Origin: Cordilura impudica
Lineage: Eukaryota; Arthropoda; Insecta; Diptera; Scathophagidae
Direction of reading: 5' to 3'
Assembly: GCA_963682025.1 (NCBI GenBank)
Contig: OY821518.1
Span: 11,027,400-11,091,399, forward strand
Length of the DNA stretch: 64,000 nt
Part shown: piece by piece, positions 1-10,796 of the stretch
Layout of the letters: every line of letters starts with the position of its first letter
How positions within the stretch are numbered: the stretch's first letter is position 1
Notes under the pieces: model-generated
The model's input: the letters and a program-made list of their open reading frames with translations, nothing else
The model's database searches: none
What the model was told of the DNA's origin: nothing
Position numbers and translations under genes: made by a program

Positions 1-1888
1 CTTTGTATCGTTTATAGCAAGAAACTGCAGGGGCTCTGCTAATATAAAAATATTTATAATTATTTATTATTTCAACTGGTTAATTTTTAAATTTTAATTA
101 TCAATTTTTCCATTTTCATTTTTCATTTTGTATTTCTCATCTTCGTTTTTCATTTTTTATTTTTCATTTTTAATTTTTCATTTTTAGTTCTTTATTTTTC
201 ATTTTAAAATTTTTCATTTTTCATGTTTCATTTTTCGTTTTTCATTTTTATTTTCCATTTTTAATTTTTTAATTTTTTATTTTTCATTTCTCATTTTACA
301 ATTTCATTTTTTTATTTTCCATTTCTCATTTTTCATTTTTAATTTTTAATTTTTAATTTTTAATTTTTAATTTTTAATTTTTAATTTTTAATTTTTAATT
401 TTTAATTTTTAATTTTTAATTTTTAATTTTTAATTTTTAATTTTTAATTTTTAATTTTTAATTTTTAATTTTTAATTTTTAATTTTTAATTTTTAATTTT
501 TAATTTTTAATTTTTAATTTTTAATTTTTAATTTTTAATTTTTAATTTTTAATTTTTAATTTTTAATTTTTAATTTTTAATTTTTAATTTTTAATTTTTA
601 ATTTTTAATTTTTAATTTTTAATTTTTAATTTTTAATTTTTAATTTTTAATTTTTAATTTTTAATTTTTAATTTTTAATTTTTAATTTTTAATTTTTAAT
701 TTTTAATTTTTAATTTTTAATTTTTAATTTTTAATTTTTAATTTTTAATTTTTAATTTTTAATTTTTAATTTTTAATTTTTAATTTTTAATTTTTAATTT
801 TTAATTTTTAATTTTTAATTTTTAATTTTTAATTTTTAATTTTTAATTTTTAATTTTTAATTTTTAATTTTTAATTTTTAATTTTTAATTTTTAATTTTT
901 AATTTTTAATTTTTAATTTTTAATTTTTAATTTTTAATTTTTAATTTTTAATTTTTAATTTTTAATTTTTAATTTTTAATTTTTAATTTTTAATTTTTAA
1001 TTTTTAATTTTTAATTTTTAATTTTTAATTTTTAATTTTTAATTTTTAATTTTTAATTTTTAATTTTTAATTTTTAATTTTTAATTTTTAATTTTTAATT
1101 TTTAATTTTTAATTTTTAATTTTTAATTTTTAATTTTTAATTTTTAATTTTTAATTTTTAATTTTTAATTTTTAATTTTTAATTTTTAATTTTTAATTTT
1201 TAATTTTTAATTTTTAATTTTTAATTTTTAATTTTTAATTTTTAATTTTTAATTTTTAATTTTTAATTTTTAATTTTTAATTTTTAATTTTTAATTTTTA
1301 ATTTTTAATTTTTAATTTTTAATTTTTAATTTTTAATTTTTAATTTTTAATTTTTCATTTTCCATTTTTCATTTTTAATTTTTTATTTTTCATTTTTCAT
1401 TCTTCGTTTTTCATTTTTAATTTTTAATTTTTCGTTTTTAAATTTTCATGTTGCATTTTCCATTTTTTATATTTCATTTTTCATTTTTTTTTTTCATTTT
1501 TTATTTTTAATTTTTCATTTTTCATTTATCATTTTTTATTTTTAATTTTTCGTTCTTCGTTTTTCAATTTACTTTTTTTATTTTTCATTTTTATTTTGCA
1601 TTTTTCACTTTTTTTTTCATTTTCCATTTTTTATTTTTATTTTTCATTTTTGGTTTTTTATTTTTCATTTTTATATTTTTAATTTTTCATGTTTCATTTT
1701 TTATTTTTCATTTTTATTTTTTATATTTTATATATTTCATTTTCCATTTTCAATTTTTTATTTTCCATTTTTCATTTCTCATTTTTAATTTTTCATTTTT
1801 CATTTTTCATTTTTAATTTTTCATTTTTCATATTTTATTTTTCAATTTTCATTTTTTATTTCATTATTCATTTTTTATTTTTCATTTT
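1..1888. repeat. T-rich heptamer satellite island 1
   Basis: Nearly all of this stretch is built from 7-bp units TTTTTAA or TTTTTCA with scattered TTTTTCG and TTTTTAT variants; G is almost absent from the + strand. A homogenised core lies in the middle with degenerate units on both sides. The left flank (about 20-100) has an ACTGCAGGGGCTCTGCTAATATA-like sequence (AGGGGCTCTGCTAATATA) that recurs in altered form near 38800. Short phenylalanine-rich open frames here are by-products of the repeat and are not genes. Confidence 0.95.
336..1354. repeat. Pure (TTTTTAA)n array, about 145 copies
   Basis: About 1 kb of essentially perfect TTTTTAA units, without substitutions that I could see, inside degenerate heptamer DNA. 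Such homogeneity suggests recent expansion by slippage or unequal exchange, or possibly assembly smoothing of a longer array. Confidence 0.95.
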
Positions 1889-2046
1889 TCTTTTTCAAGA
1901 AGTTTATTACATATCATAGTTTTTCCCCAATCCAACAAAAGTCACACCGATTTTGTCTCACGTCTTACATCTTACGCTGTTTTAGAGATTGAATTGTGAA
2001 ATAGATTTTTACCCACCTGTGCGTATAGATGTTTACACATCAAAAA
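1889..2046. repeat. Terminal module to the right of heptamer island 1
   Basis: Sequence from ATTACATATCATAG through CAATCCAAC, AGTCACACCGATTTTGTCT and a T-rich TTTTTACCC stretch to GATGTTTACACATC (2028-2041). The same ordered blocks follow heptamer island 2 (10660-10796) and, with more change, island 3 (40330-40435), so the satellite islands share a flank and are probably parts of one dispersed element family. Confidence 0.75.
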
Positions 2047-3296
2047 TAGCTATTTAAAGAAAAATATTAGAATTTTCTGTTTAATTAAAATCTTCCATGC
2101 ATTTCGGGACACCTTTTACATGAGAAATTTCTGTATGTTTGTTACTAAAAGTTCTTAACAGGTTTGGACCTGTGTCAATTAATTATTTCTATTAATTGTT
2201 TTCATTTTAATATTATAAAGTATAATAAAATTCTAAATGCCAGAATATTGCTTCAGGTAAACAGAGCATGTTAATAATAAATGAGTGCATGTTTGTAGTC
2301 TTTAGCCCAAAATTAATTTTGGCCAAATACGTTTCCGCATCAAGGAATTCACTACATCGATATGTTGTTGCAATTTCTTTTGCTTAGTTTATTATAAATG
2401 CATATTTACGTGTATTTTGACATTAAGTGTTTTCAGTAATTTCAGTTTTATAGCGCATGTTTTACGATCATATTTTAGATTTCCTAAGTAACTTCGGCTG
2501 TCAAAACACTTAAAGTGTTTGTGGAAAAGCTCTGAGCGTAATGAAATTTTAATTCCTTACATTTAAAATGACCTTATTTTACATCAATTTACAATATTCT
2601 TTTGACGGAGAGACGAAGAAAATTAAAATTTCCGAATATGAGGGAATGTTTATCGTAACACTTTTTATGACTTTGATGAGTTGGAATAAGAAAATGTAAT
2701 TAACGTGCAGATGTAAATACATAAATCTCTTATTTGAATTTTTGTTTTTCTTTTTATGTTTTCTGTAAATGTATGGAAATATTTAGTCTACATATACACC
2801 GAGCATCAAACAGTCATAGGTATGGTGTGAGTGATGACAAAAACGAAGCTCATTTTTTGATTCTTGTTCACTTCAAGCTTCAAAACTACTAATATGATTA
2901 ACAAAAATTCTCATTAAACCCTGTCAAGCTGTGCAAAGGTTATTTTGAAATAAATTTAAGTTGAAGAATTCTTTAAAATAGAATCATCTAGGATTTCAAT
3001 GTTTTCAGCTTGAAATGTATACGAATCAAAAACCAGTCCTCTGATATTAATTTAAATCTGTTGGAAAACTTATAAACAATAAATATTTTTTTTCCAACAG
3101 TGCATGGTAGAGACGAAGAAATCATCTATATACTAATACGTGAATGTAAACCTTTCGACCCCTTTTTAAGCAATTTACGGGCATGCAGGGGTCTGAAATT
3201 TGGCATAGTTATAGTTCATATGGAGGAGACGTTTAGAATGATCAACTTTGTGAATAATATGTGTTAAAAATGTATTAAATTAAATTCTTTAATTCT
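2047..3296. other. AT-rich intergenic DNA, no gene seen
   Basis: No open frame with recognisable protein character, no RNA gene and no clear repeat was found in this 1.25 kb of AT-rich sequence. Confidence 0.6.
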
Positions 3297-3452
3297 ATAG
3301 GAGCCTAAAGGTATGCTAATAAATTCAAGCCAATTCACAATTAATCGCCTGTGCATTTATTAATGATGCTTTCAAAAAATAGCACATATTAATCGCCCTG
3401 TGTTGAATTGTGAATTGTCTTAAATTGTTTCGCTTACCTTTAGGCTCCTCCA
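3297..3452. repeat. Foldback (inverted repeat) element
   Basis: GGAGCCTAAAGGTATGC at the left and its near reverse complement (GCTTACCTTTAGGCTCC) at the right enclose about 150 bp; CAATTCACAATT also recurs inverted inside. The arm words CCTAAAGGTATGCTA and CCAATTCACAA also occur inside the small Helitron family (for example 13075-13110), so this may be a rearranged derivative of it. Confidence 0.65.
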
Positions 3453-3762
3453 AATTATTTATTAACAATCCCATATATATTTCTTTCGTGTGTTCATCAA
3501 ATACTTATAATGAAATTTAATGAATTTATTTTCAAATTTACAATTTAATGATTTTTATTTAAATATTTATACATTTTTTTATATATACAGATTAAAAAAT
3601 CGTTGAAGGAAAATCATTGAATGAAAAAATAAAATTTAGTTGATTACGATGAAAACTTCGTGTTGTTCGAAAGCAGCTACTCCATTACATTACAAAATAA
3701 ATGTCTATTATTAGAAAGATATATACATGATCTCAAACTGAAAAAAAACTAATTAAATAAAA

Positions 3763-3807
3763 TTTCCTAGAATTTGCACTTGAATTTCAAGTGCTGGCAT
3801 ATGCTAG
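3763..3807 (+). mobile_element. Helitron-type 3' terminus (remnant)
   Basis: TTTCCTAGAATTTGCACTTG, a hairpin CACTTGAA/TTTCAAGTG, then GCTGGCATATGCTAG followed by T. This is the 3' end signature of the small Helitron family in this window (hairpin, about 10 nt, CTAG, inserted before T). The stem differs from other copies by paired changes that keep it complementary. No matching 5' end was found upstream. Confidence 0.55.
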
Positions 3808-3819
3808 TATATTGCTAAA

Positions 3820-3965
3820 ATTCATAACTACACTGTACCTTTAGTCAGACTGGCTTATAGCATTTCAGCCTTCCTCAGTGATTTTATTGAACACGTGATA
3901 ATTGTTATGCTAGAATTGAATAAATTGTTTCTATATTAAATTTTCCTACTTAGGGCTGACGCGAG
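3820..3965 (-). repeat. Dispersed repeat, copy A
   Basis: The reverse complement matches 51130-51285: shared blocks include CATAACTACACTGTA, TTTCAGCCTTC, TTTATTGAACA, GATAATTGTTATG and TCTACTTAGGGC-like sequence. Family unknown. Phrases of the type GAAGGCTGAAA...GAAACC occur near ends of some retroelements (Penelope-like), but I cannot assign it. Confidence 0.6.
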
Positions 3966-4374
3966 AGTTGAACATGCGTCTATCTCACATACACTCATAC
4001 TTGTACTTTTTGGACAGCGCTTTAACACACTCACCTAAAGTCAGGCCTACGAGCAGTTTGGTTAATAATCAGTTTTCATACTATACAGCTTTTACTTCCT
4101 ATTAATCTCAGAAGATGCAACTCAGTTCATACAAGTAATCATAATTTTTGAATTTTTGAATATCTATGCATTTATACTTTTAATTTCGACTATTCTCAGT
4201 TTTGTCAGAGTTGACATATGTGATGTATGGTTTGGACATTCTACATATTGCACTTTTTACATATATTAGAGATGTGGCTTCGGTACAATTACTTTTTGTT
4301 GCGAAATTTTGTATCACAAAAACTTTTAGTTAATACAATATCTCATCCTTAATTGATTATTTAAACACATTTTT

Positions 4375-4660
4375 GATGTGAAAACATCTATACGCTCAGG
4401 GGGATAAAAATGTTTTTTACAATACATTATTTTTCTTTTACTAGAGTAGAATACCCCTAATGTAATTCATTATTTACCGCAGCCAGCGTTATAACACCCA
4501 AAGTTTGATCCCTATTAGCAAGTTTTAAATAATTCATGATAATTAAAAAAAAAAATAAAAATTGAACTGATTCTTGGCTAAAAATTTCCTGATATTAATA
4601 TTAAACAGAGCTAATTTTAAAATATTTTTATCTGAATTAGCTAGTAATTTTTATTTTGAA
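4375..4660 (-). repeat. Inverted terminal module to the left of heptamer island 2
   Basis: GATGTGAAAACATC (4375-4388) followed by TATACGCTCAGGGGGATAAA is the reverse complement of the module seen at the right of islands 1, 2 and 3. Island 2 is therefore bounded by inverted copies of this module, like an element with terminal inverted repeats. The rest up to 4660 is AT-rich and carries no gene. Confidence 0.65.
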
Positions 4661-5024
4661 TTTTGAATTTCTAATTTATAATCTGTAATTTTTAATTTTT
4701 AATTTCAGTTTTCATTTTTCAGCTTACATTTTTAATCTTACATTTTTCTTTTCCCCTTTTTCATTTTCGTTTTTAATTTTTCAAATCTCATTTTTAATTT
4801 TTCGTCTTTCGTTTTTAATTTTTAATTTTTCAATTTTCATTTTTCATTTTTAAATTTTCATTTTTCATTTTTCGTTTTTCATTTTTCATTTTTCATTTTT
4901 CATTTTTCAATTTTCGTTTTCTAATTTTCACTTTTCATTTTCCATTCTCATTTCTCAATTTTCGTTTTCATTCTTCATTTTCCATTTTTTTTCAGTTCAT
5001 GCTTTATTTTTCATTTTTCAATTT

Positions 5025-5269
5025 TAATTTTTAATTTTTAATTTTTAATTTTTAATTTTTAATTTTTAATTTTTAATTTTTAATTTTTAATTTTTAATTT
5101 TTAATTTTTAATTTTTAATTTTTAATTTTTAATTTTTAATTTTTAATTTTTAATTTTTAATTTTTAATTTTTAATTTTTAATTTTTAATTTTTAATTTTT
5201 AATTTTTAATTTTTAATTTTTAATTTTTAATTTTTAATTTTTAATTTTTAATTTTTAATTTTTAATTTT
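5025..5269. repeat. Pure (TTTTTAA)n array, about 35 copies
   Basis: About 245 bp of uniform TTTTTAA units bounded by TTTTTCA-type degenerate units. It is the same motif as the 1-kb array at 336-1354. Confidence 0.95.
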
Positions 5270-5536
5270 TCCCATTTTTCATTTTTTTCATTTTTTTCAT
5301 TTTTCATTTTTCATTTTTAATTTTTCGTCTTTCGTTTTTCATTTTTCAATTTTCATTTTTCATTTTTAATTTTTCATTTTTCATTTTTCAGTTTTCATTT
5401 TTTATTTTCCATTTTTAATTTTTCAATTTTCGTTTTCTATTTTTCACTTTTCATTTTCCATTCTCATTTCTCAATTTTCATTTTTCATTCTTCATTTTCC
5501 ATTTATTTTCAGTTTTCATGCTTTATTTTTCATTTT

Positions 5537-6300
5537 TATACCCTATACCACTATGTGGTTTGAGTATAATGACTTTGTGCTGCTGTTTGTAACAACCAAA
5601 AATATTTGACCTAGACCCATCTTTAATTATACCGATCGAATCAGAATCACTTTCTGAGTTGATTTAACAATGTCCGTCCGTCCGCCCGTCCGTCCGTCTG
5701 TGTGCCCATGTAAAGCTTGTAATCAAACTGCAGGTCGCAAATATGAATTTTGATGAAATTCGGTATATAAGCTTTTGTCGGCCATGGCATGAACGCTATT
5801 GAAATTGGTGATAATCGGTCCATGTTCAGACCTAGCCCCCATACAAATTACCCCTATGAAATCGACATAAATTGCCATAAGATCCAAATTGTCATATAGA
5901 TCTTACTCAAATTGGGTTTTTTATGCATTCATTACGTCCATTAATGTGTAGTCCAAAAATGATCCCTTTGGCCCCACATAGATCTTCACTTAAATCAATT
6001 AAAAAACAAAAATATTGCACTGATTCTTCTCAGATTTTGTTTGTATATATTTTTGCAAAATACAAGAGACTTTACCAAACATGATCAGGATCGGTCCATT
6101 TTTGGACCTAGTCCCCATATAGATCTAGTCCCCATATATGAACTTTTTCATGTCTGCAGCCAAAAAAAATAATAAAAAAAATTAGACTCAAATTTGGTTT
6201 TTGCTTATTTTCTATGTCCAGTTAGTTGGGCCTAAGAGATAGGGCATGGTATAGGGTATCGTATAGTCGGTCTAGACCGACTATAATTTTCTTACTTGTT
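5537..6300 (+). mobile_element. DINE-1/mini-me-like element (Helentron type), copy 1
   Basis: Starts TATACCCTATACCACTATG, carries a (GTCC)n tract near 5670-5700, and ends with GGTATAGGGTATCG, a perfect 24-nt palindrome at 6262-6285 (TATAGTCGGTCT plus its reverse complement) and ATTTTCTTACTTGTT. The start and the pre-palindrome sequence are inverted repeats of each other (TACCCTATACCA). Subterminal inverted repeats plus a 3' hairpin and a tetranucleotide tract fit DINE-1/Helentron-associated elements. It has no coding capacity. It sits inside heptamer DNA (CATTTT|TATACC, TTGTT|CATTTTT). The phrase CTAGTCCCCATATA is duplicated near 6110-6140. Confidence 0.75.
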
Positions 6301-6532
6301 CATTTTTAATTTTTCATTTTTCAATTTTAATTTTTAATTTTTCCCTTTTCATGTTTCGTTTTTAACTTTCCTTTTTTTATTTTTCAATTTTTTGATTTAC
6401 ATCTTCCATTTTCCATTTTTTAGTTTCCATTTTCCATTTTTAATTTTTCATTTATCAATTTTCAATTTTCGTTTTCCATTTTTCAGTTTTCATTTTCATT
6501 TTTCAATTTTTCATGTTTCAATTTAAATTTTT

Positions 6533-6952
6533 TTATAATTCACAAGCAGAATTTGAGGCTGGTTTTCCTAGAACTGTGGAACTAACAAGCAAGCTACGGC
6601 TACCAAAAAATAGCAGAGTAAAACATAAAAATTAAGGTTTTGACACAAAATTCTAAGTAATATCAAAATTAGTTTCCTTTTAATTTCCAATATGGTGAAA
6701 CAAAATACATATAGATGCAAGAAATTTTAATGTTATTTAACACAACAAATGATCTTTAAGGTTGAAGAGTCCGAAAACGATTAAAAACGAATACAATGTC
6801 GCGGTTAGAAACTAGAGGATAGAACAAATTTAAAAGCGAATGTCACTAAGGAAAGACTTAAATAGCCACAGCGCACTCTGGTTGTCAACATCCATTTTAG
6901 TCCGACATCAACTAAATACGGTGGGTCCCCTTTAACGCTCACGTAAACATTG
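6533..6952. other. Non-satellite block inside heptamer island 2
   Basis: About 420 bp of mixed-composition sequence (ATTCACAAGCAG ... GTAAACATTGTCC) flanked on both sides by heptamer units. No open frame, terminal repeats or match to other repeats in the window was seen. It may be an eroded insertion or original spacer. Confidence 0.5.
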
Positions 6953-7047
6953 TCCATTTTTCATTTTTCCTTTTTCATTTTTCATTTTTCATTTTTCATT
7001 TTTCATTTTTCACTTCTCATTTCCCATTTTTAATTTTTCAATTTTCA

Positions 7048-7227
7048 ATAATAATTTTTAATTTTTAATTTTTAATTTTTAATTTTTAATTTTTAATTTT
7101 TAATTTTTAATTTTTAATTTTTAATTTTTAATTTTTAATTTTTAATTTTTAATTTTTAATTTTTAATTTTTAATTTTTAATTTTTAATTTTTAATTTTTA
7201 ATTTTTAATTTTTAATTTTTAATTTTT
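7048..7227. repeat. Pure (TTTTTAA)n array, about 25 copies
   Basis: Uniform TTTTTAA units for about 175 bp, passing abruptly into TTTTTCA-type units on both sides. Confidence 0.95.
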
Positions 7228-7358
7228 CATTTTTCTTTTTCATTTTTCACTTCTCACTTCTCACTTCCCATTTTTCATTTTTCTTTTCTTTTTTCATTTT
7301 TCTTTTTTCATTTTTAATTTTTCATTTTTCATGTTTCGTTTTTAATTTTTAATTTTCC

Positions 7359-7363
<5 letters not shown>

Positions 7364-7390
<27 letters not shown>

Positions 7391-7452
7391 TTCATTTTTC
7401 ATTTTTCATTTTTCATTTTTCATTTTTCATTTTTCATTTTTCATTTTTCATT
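7364..7452. repeat. Pure (TTTTTCA)n array, about 12 copies
   Basis: A run of uniform TTTTTCA units, the second homogenised variant of the heptamer. A similar run lies near 39770-39855. Confidence 0.9.
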
Positions 7453-8963
7453 TTCAATTTTCCAAATCTCATTTTTCAAATTTCATTTTCCATTTTTCAT
7501 TTTTCAATTTTCATATTTCAATTTTTATTTTCATTTTCCATTTTTCATTTTTTAATTTTCAATTTTCATTTTTCATTTTCCAATTTTAATTTGCATTTTT
7601 CATTTTTCAATTTTCGTTTTTCCGTTTTCATTTTCCATTTTAATTTTTAATTTTTTATTTTAAATTTTCATTTTTCATTTTCTAGTTTTCATTTTTCGGC
7701 TTTTATTTTCCATTTTGCCTTTTTCAATTTTCATTTTCCATTTTTCAATTTTCAATTTTAACTTTTCGTTTTCCATCTTTCATTCATCAGTTTTCATTTT
7801 CAATTTTCCTTTTTTCATCTTTCATTTTTCATTTTTCATTTTCAATTTTCCATTTTTAATTTTTCAATTTTAAATTTTCATTTTTCGTTTTTCATTTTTC
7901 ATATTTTATTTTTATTTTTCATTTTTCGTTTTTCATTTTTTATTCTTAATTTTCATTTTTCTTTTTTCATTTTTTATTTTTCTTTTTTCATTTTTAATTT
8001 TTCACTTTTCATTTTTCATGTTTCGTTTTTAATTTTTCATTTTCCATTTTTCATTTTTCAGTTTTATTTTTTATTTTCATTTCTCATTTTTCAAATTTCG
8101 TTTTCATTTTCCATTCTCTTTTTTCAATTTTCATTTTTCATTTTTTATTTTTGATTTTTTATATTTAATTTTTTATTTAATTTTTCATTTTTAATTTTTC
8201 GTTTTTCAGTTTTCATTTTCCATTTTAATTTTTAATTTTTTGTTTTCCATTTTTCTGTTTTCAGTTTTCATTTCATTTTCCATTTTTCATTTTTCAGTTT
8301 TCATTTTTCATTTTCAATTTTCCATTTTTCAATTTTCATTTTTTATTTTTGATTTTTCATTTTTAATTTTTCATTTTCAATTTTCATTTTTCATTTTTCA
8401 TTTTTCATTTTCAATTTTCATTTTCCATTTTTCAATATTCAATTTTCTTTTTCCATTCTTCAGTTTTCATTTTTCATTTTCAATTTTCCATTTTTTCATT
8501 TTTCATTTTTCATTTTTCATTTTTTAATTTTCATTTTTCATTTTTCATTTTTCATTTTCGATTCACCATTTTGTATTTTTCATTTTTCTTTTTTCAGTTT
8601 TCATATTTCATTTTTCATTTTTAATTTTTCATTTTTCATTTTTCATTTTTCATTTCATTTTCATTTCATTTTTCATTTTTCATTTTTCATTTTCAATTTT
8701 CAATTTTCATTTTTTATTTCTAATTTTTTGTTTTTCCTCTTTTTATTTAATTTTTCATTTTCCATTTCTCATTTTTCATTTTTAAATTTTTAATTTTCAA
8801 TTTTCATTTTTCATTTCTCATTTTTCACTTCTCACTTCTCATTTTTCATTTTTCATTGTTAATTTTTTATTTTTCATTTTTTATTTTTAATTTTTCATTT
8901 TTCATTTTAATTTTTTATTTTTCAGTTGTCATTTCTCATATTCAATTTTCCATTTTTAATTTT

Positions 8964-9758
8964 TATACCCTATACCACTATGTGGTTTGGGTATAATGAC
9001 TTTCTGCTGCTGTTTGTAACAACCAAAAATATTTGACCTAGACCCATCTTTAATTATACCGATCGAATCAGAATCACTTTCTGAGTTGATTTAACAATGT
9101 CCGTCCGTCCGTCCGTCCGTCCTTCCGTCCGTCCGTCTGTGTGTCCATGTAAAGCTTGTAATCAAACTGCAGGTCGCAAATATGAATATATTTTGATGAA
9201 GTTTGGTATATAAGCTTGTATCGGCCATGGGATGAACGCTATTGAAATTGGTGAGAATCGGTCCATGTTCAGACATAGCCCCCATACAAATTACCCATAT
9301 GAAATCGACATAAATTGCCATAAGATGCAAATTGTCATATAGATCTTACTCAAATTGGGTTTGTATGCGTTCATTACATCCACTAATGAGTAGTCTAAAA
9401 ATGATCCCTTTGACCCCATGTAGAGATGCTTCCCGATCTTCACTTAAATCTATTGAAAAACAAAAATATTGCCCTGATTCTTCTCAAATTTTGTTTGTAC
9501 ATATTTTTGCAAAATACAAAAGACTTTACCAAACATGATCAGGATCGGTCCATTTTTGGACCTAGTCCCTTTATAGATATAGCATCCGATATGAACTTTT
9601 TCACATCTGCAGCCAAAAAAATTAATAAAAATCCCACTCAAATTTGGTTTTTGCTTATTTTCAATGTCCAGTTAGTTGGGCCATAGATGGGGTTTCTAAA
9701 CGCATGGTATAGGGCATCGTATAGTCGGTCTAGACCGACTATAATTTTCCTACTTGTT
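8964..9758 (+). mobile_element. DINE-1/mini-me-like element, copy 2
   Basis: Same organisation as the copy at 5537-6300: TATACCCTATACCACTATG start, (GTCC)n with a GTCCTTCC interruption near 9100-9140, subterminal GGTATAGGGCATCG, the 24-nt palindrome and a TACTTGTT end. The flanks are heptamer satellite on both sides. Small differences from copy 1 (GGGTATAATGACTTTCTGC versus GAGTATAATGACTTTGTGC, and a longer tetranucleotide tract) show independent decay. Open frames across it on either strand are not conserved genes. Confidence 0.75.
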
Positions 9759-10660
9759 CAATTTTCATTTTTGCTTCTCACTTCCCATTTTTAATTTTTC
9801 AATTTTCAATATTCATTTTTAATTTTCCATTTTGCATTTTTCATTTTTCACTTCTCCTTTCCCATTTTTCATATTTCATTTTTCTTTTTTCATTTTTAAT
9901 TTTTCATGTTTTGTTTTTAATTTCTCATTTTCCATTTTTCATTTTTCTGTTTTCATTTCTTTCATTCATTTTCTTTTCCATTTTTCATTTTTCAATTTTC
10001 ATTTTTAATTTTTTATTTTTGATTTTTTATATTTAATTTTTTATTTCCTTTTTCAATTTTAATTTTTCATTGTTCAGTTTTCATTTTCCATTTTAATTTT
10101 TAATTTTTTGTTTTCCATTTTTCTTTTTTCAGTTTTTCATTTCATTTACCATATTTATTTTTCAATTTTTATTTTTCATTTTTTATTTTTGATTTTTCAT
10201 TTTTAATTTTTCATTATCAATTTTCGTTTTTCATTTTTCATTTTCCAGTTTTCATTTTTAATTTTTCGGTTTTCATTTTCAATTTTCATTTTCCATTTTT
10301 CAATACTCAATTTTCATTTTCCGTTCTTCAGTTTTCATTTTTCATTTTCAATTTTCCATTTTTTAACTTTTCATTTTTCAATTTTCATTTTTCATTTTTC
10401 ATTTTCCATTTACCATTTTGTATTTTTCATTTCTCTTTTTTCATTTTTCATTTTCAATTTTTCGTTTTTTATTTCTAATTTTTTGTTTTTCCTTTTTTTT
10501 ATTTAAGTTTTTATTTTCCATTTTCCATTTCCCATTTTCCATTTTTCATTTTTAAATTTTCAACTTTCATTTTTCATTTCTCATTTTGCATTTTTCATTT
10601 TTTATCTTTCAATTGTCATTTTTAAATTCATTATTAATTTTTTATTTTTCATTTTCAAAA

Positions 10661-10796
10661 AGATTATTACATATCATAATTTTTTCACCAATACAATCAT
10701 AAGTCACACCGATTTTGTCTTACATTTTACGCTGTTTTTCTGATTGTTTTATGAAACAGATTCCCCCCCCCCCTGCGCATATGATGTTTACACATC
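10661..10796. repeat. Terminal module to the right of heptamer island 2
   Basis: Same ordered blocks as at 1889-2046: ATTACATATCATAA, CACCAATACAATCATAAGTC, ACACCGATTTTGTCTTACAT, a C-rich run (10763-10773) and GATGTTTACACATC (10783-10796). Confidence 0.75.

Larger units (their letters stand above)
4661..10660. repeat. T-rich heptamer satellite island 2 (interrupted)
   Basis: Six kilobases of TTTTTCA/TTTTTAA-type units at varying purity, T-rich on the + strand throughout, interrupted by two DINE-1-like elements and one unrelated 420-bp block. It includes pure sub-arrays listed separately. Frames rich in Phe, His, Ile and Ser are repeat artefacts. Confidence 0.95.

Noticed and set aside
336..1354. 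Heptamer array as a telomeric (TTTAGGG-like) repeat
   Set aside because: No G in the unit; it lies internally in several islands.
1689..1919. Phe/His/Ile-rich open frames in heptamer DNA (also 8240-8527, 38888-39602)
   Set aside because: A 7-bp unit without stop codons in the relevant phase stays open by itself; composition FFIFHFS simply follows TTTTTCA. No gene signals.
9091..9686. Open frames inside DINE-1-like copies on both strands
   Set aside because: They are not consistently open in all copies, cross the (GTCC)n tract (reading RRTDGRTDGRTD) and have no recognisable domain.
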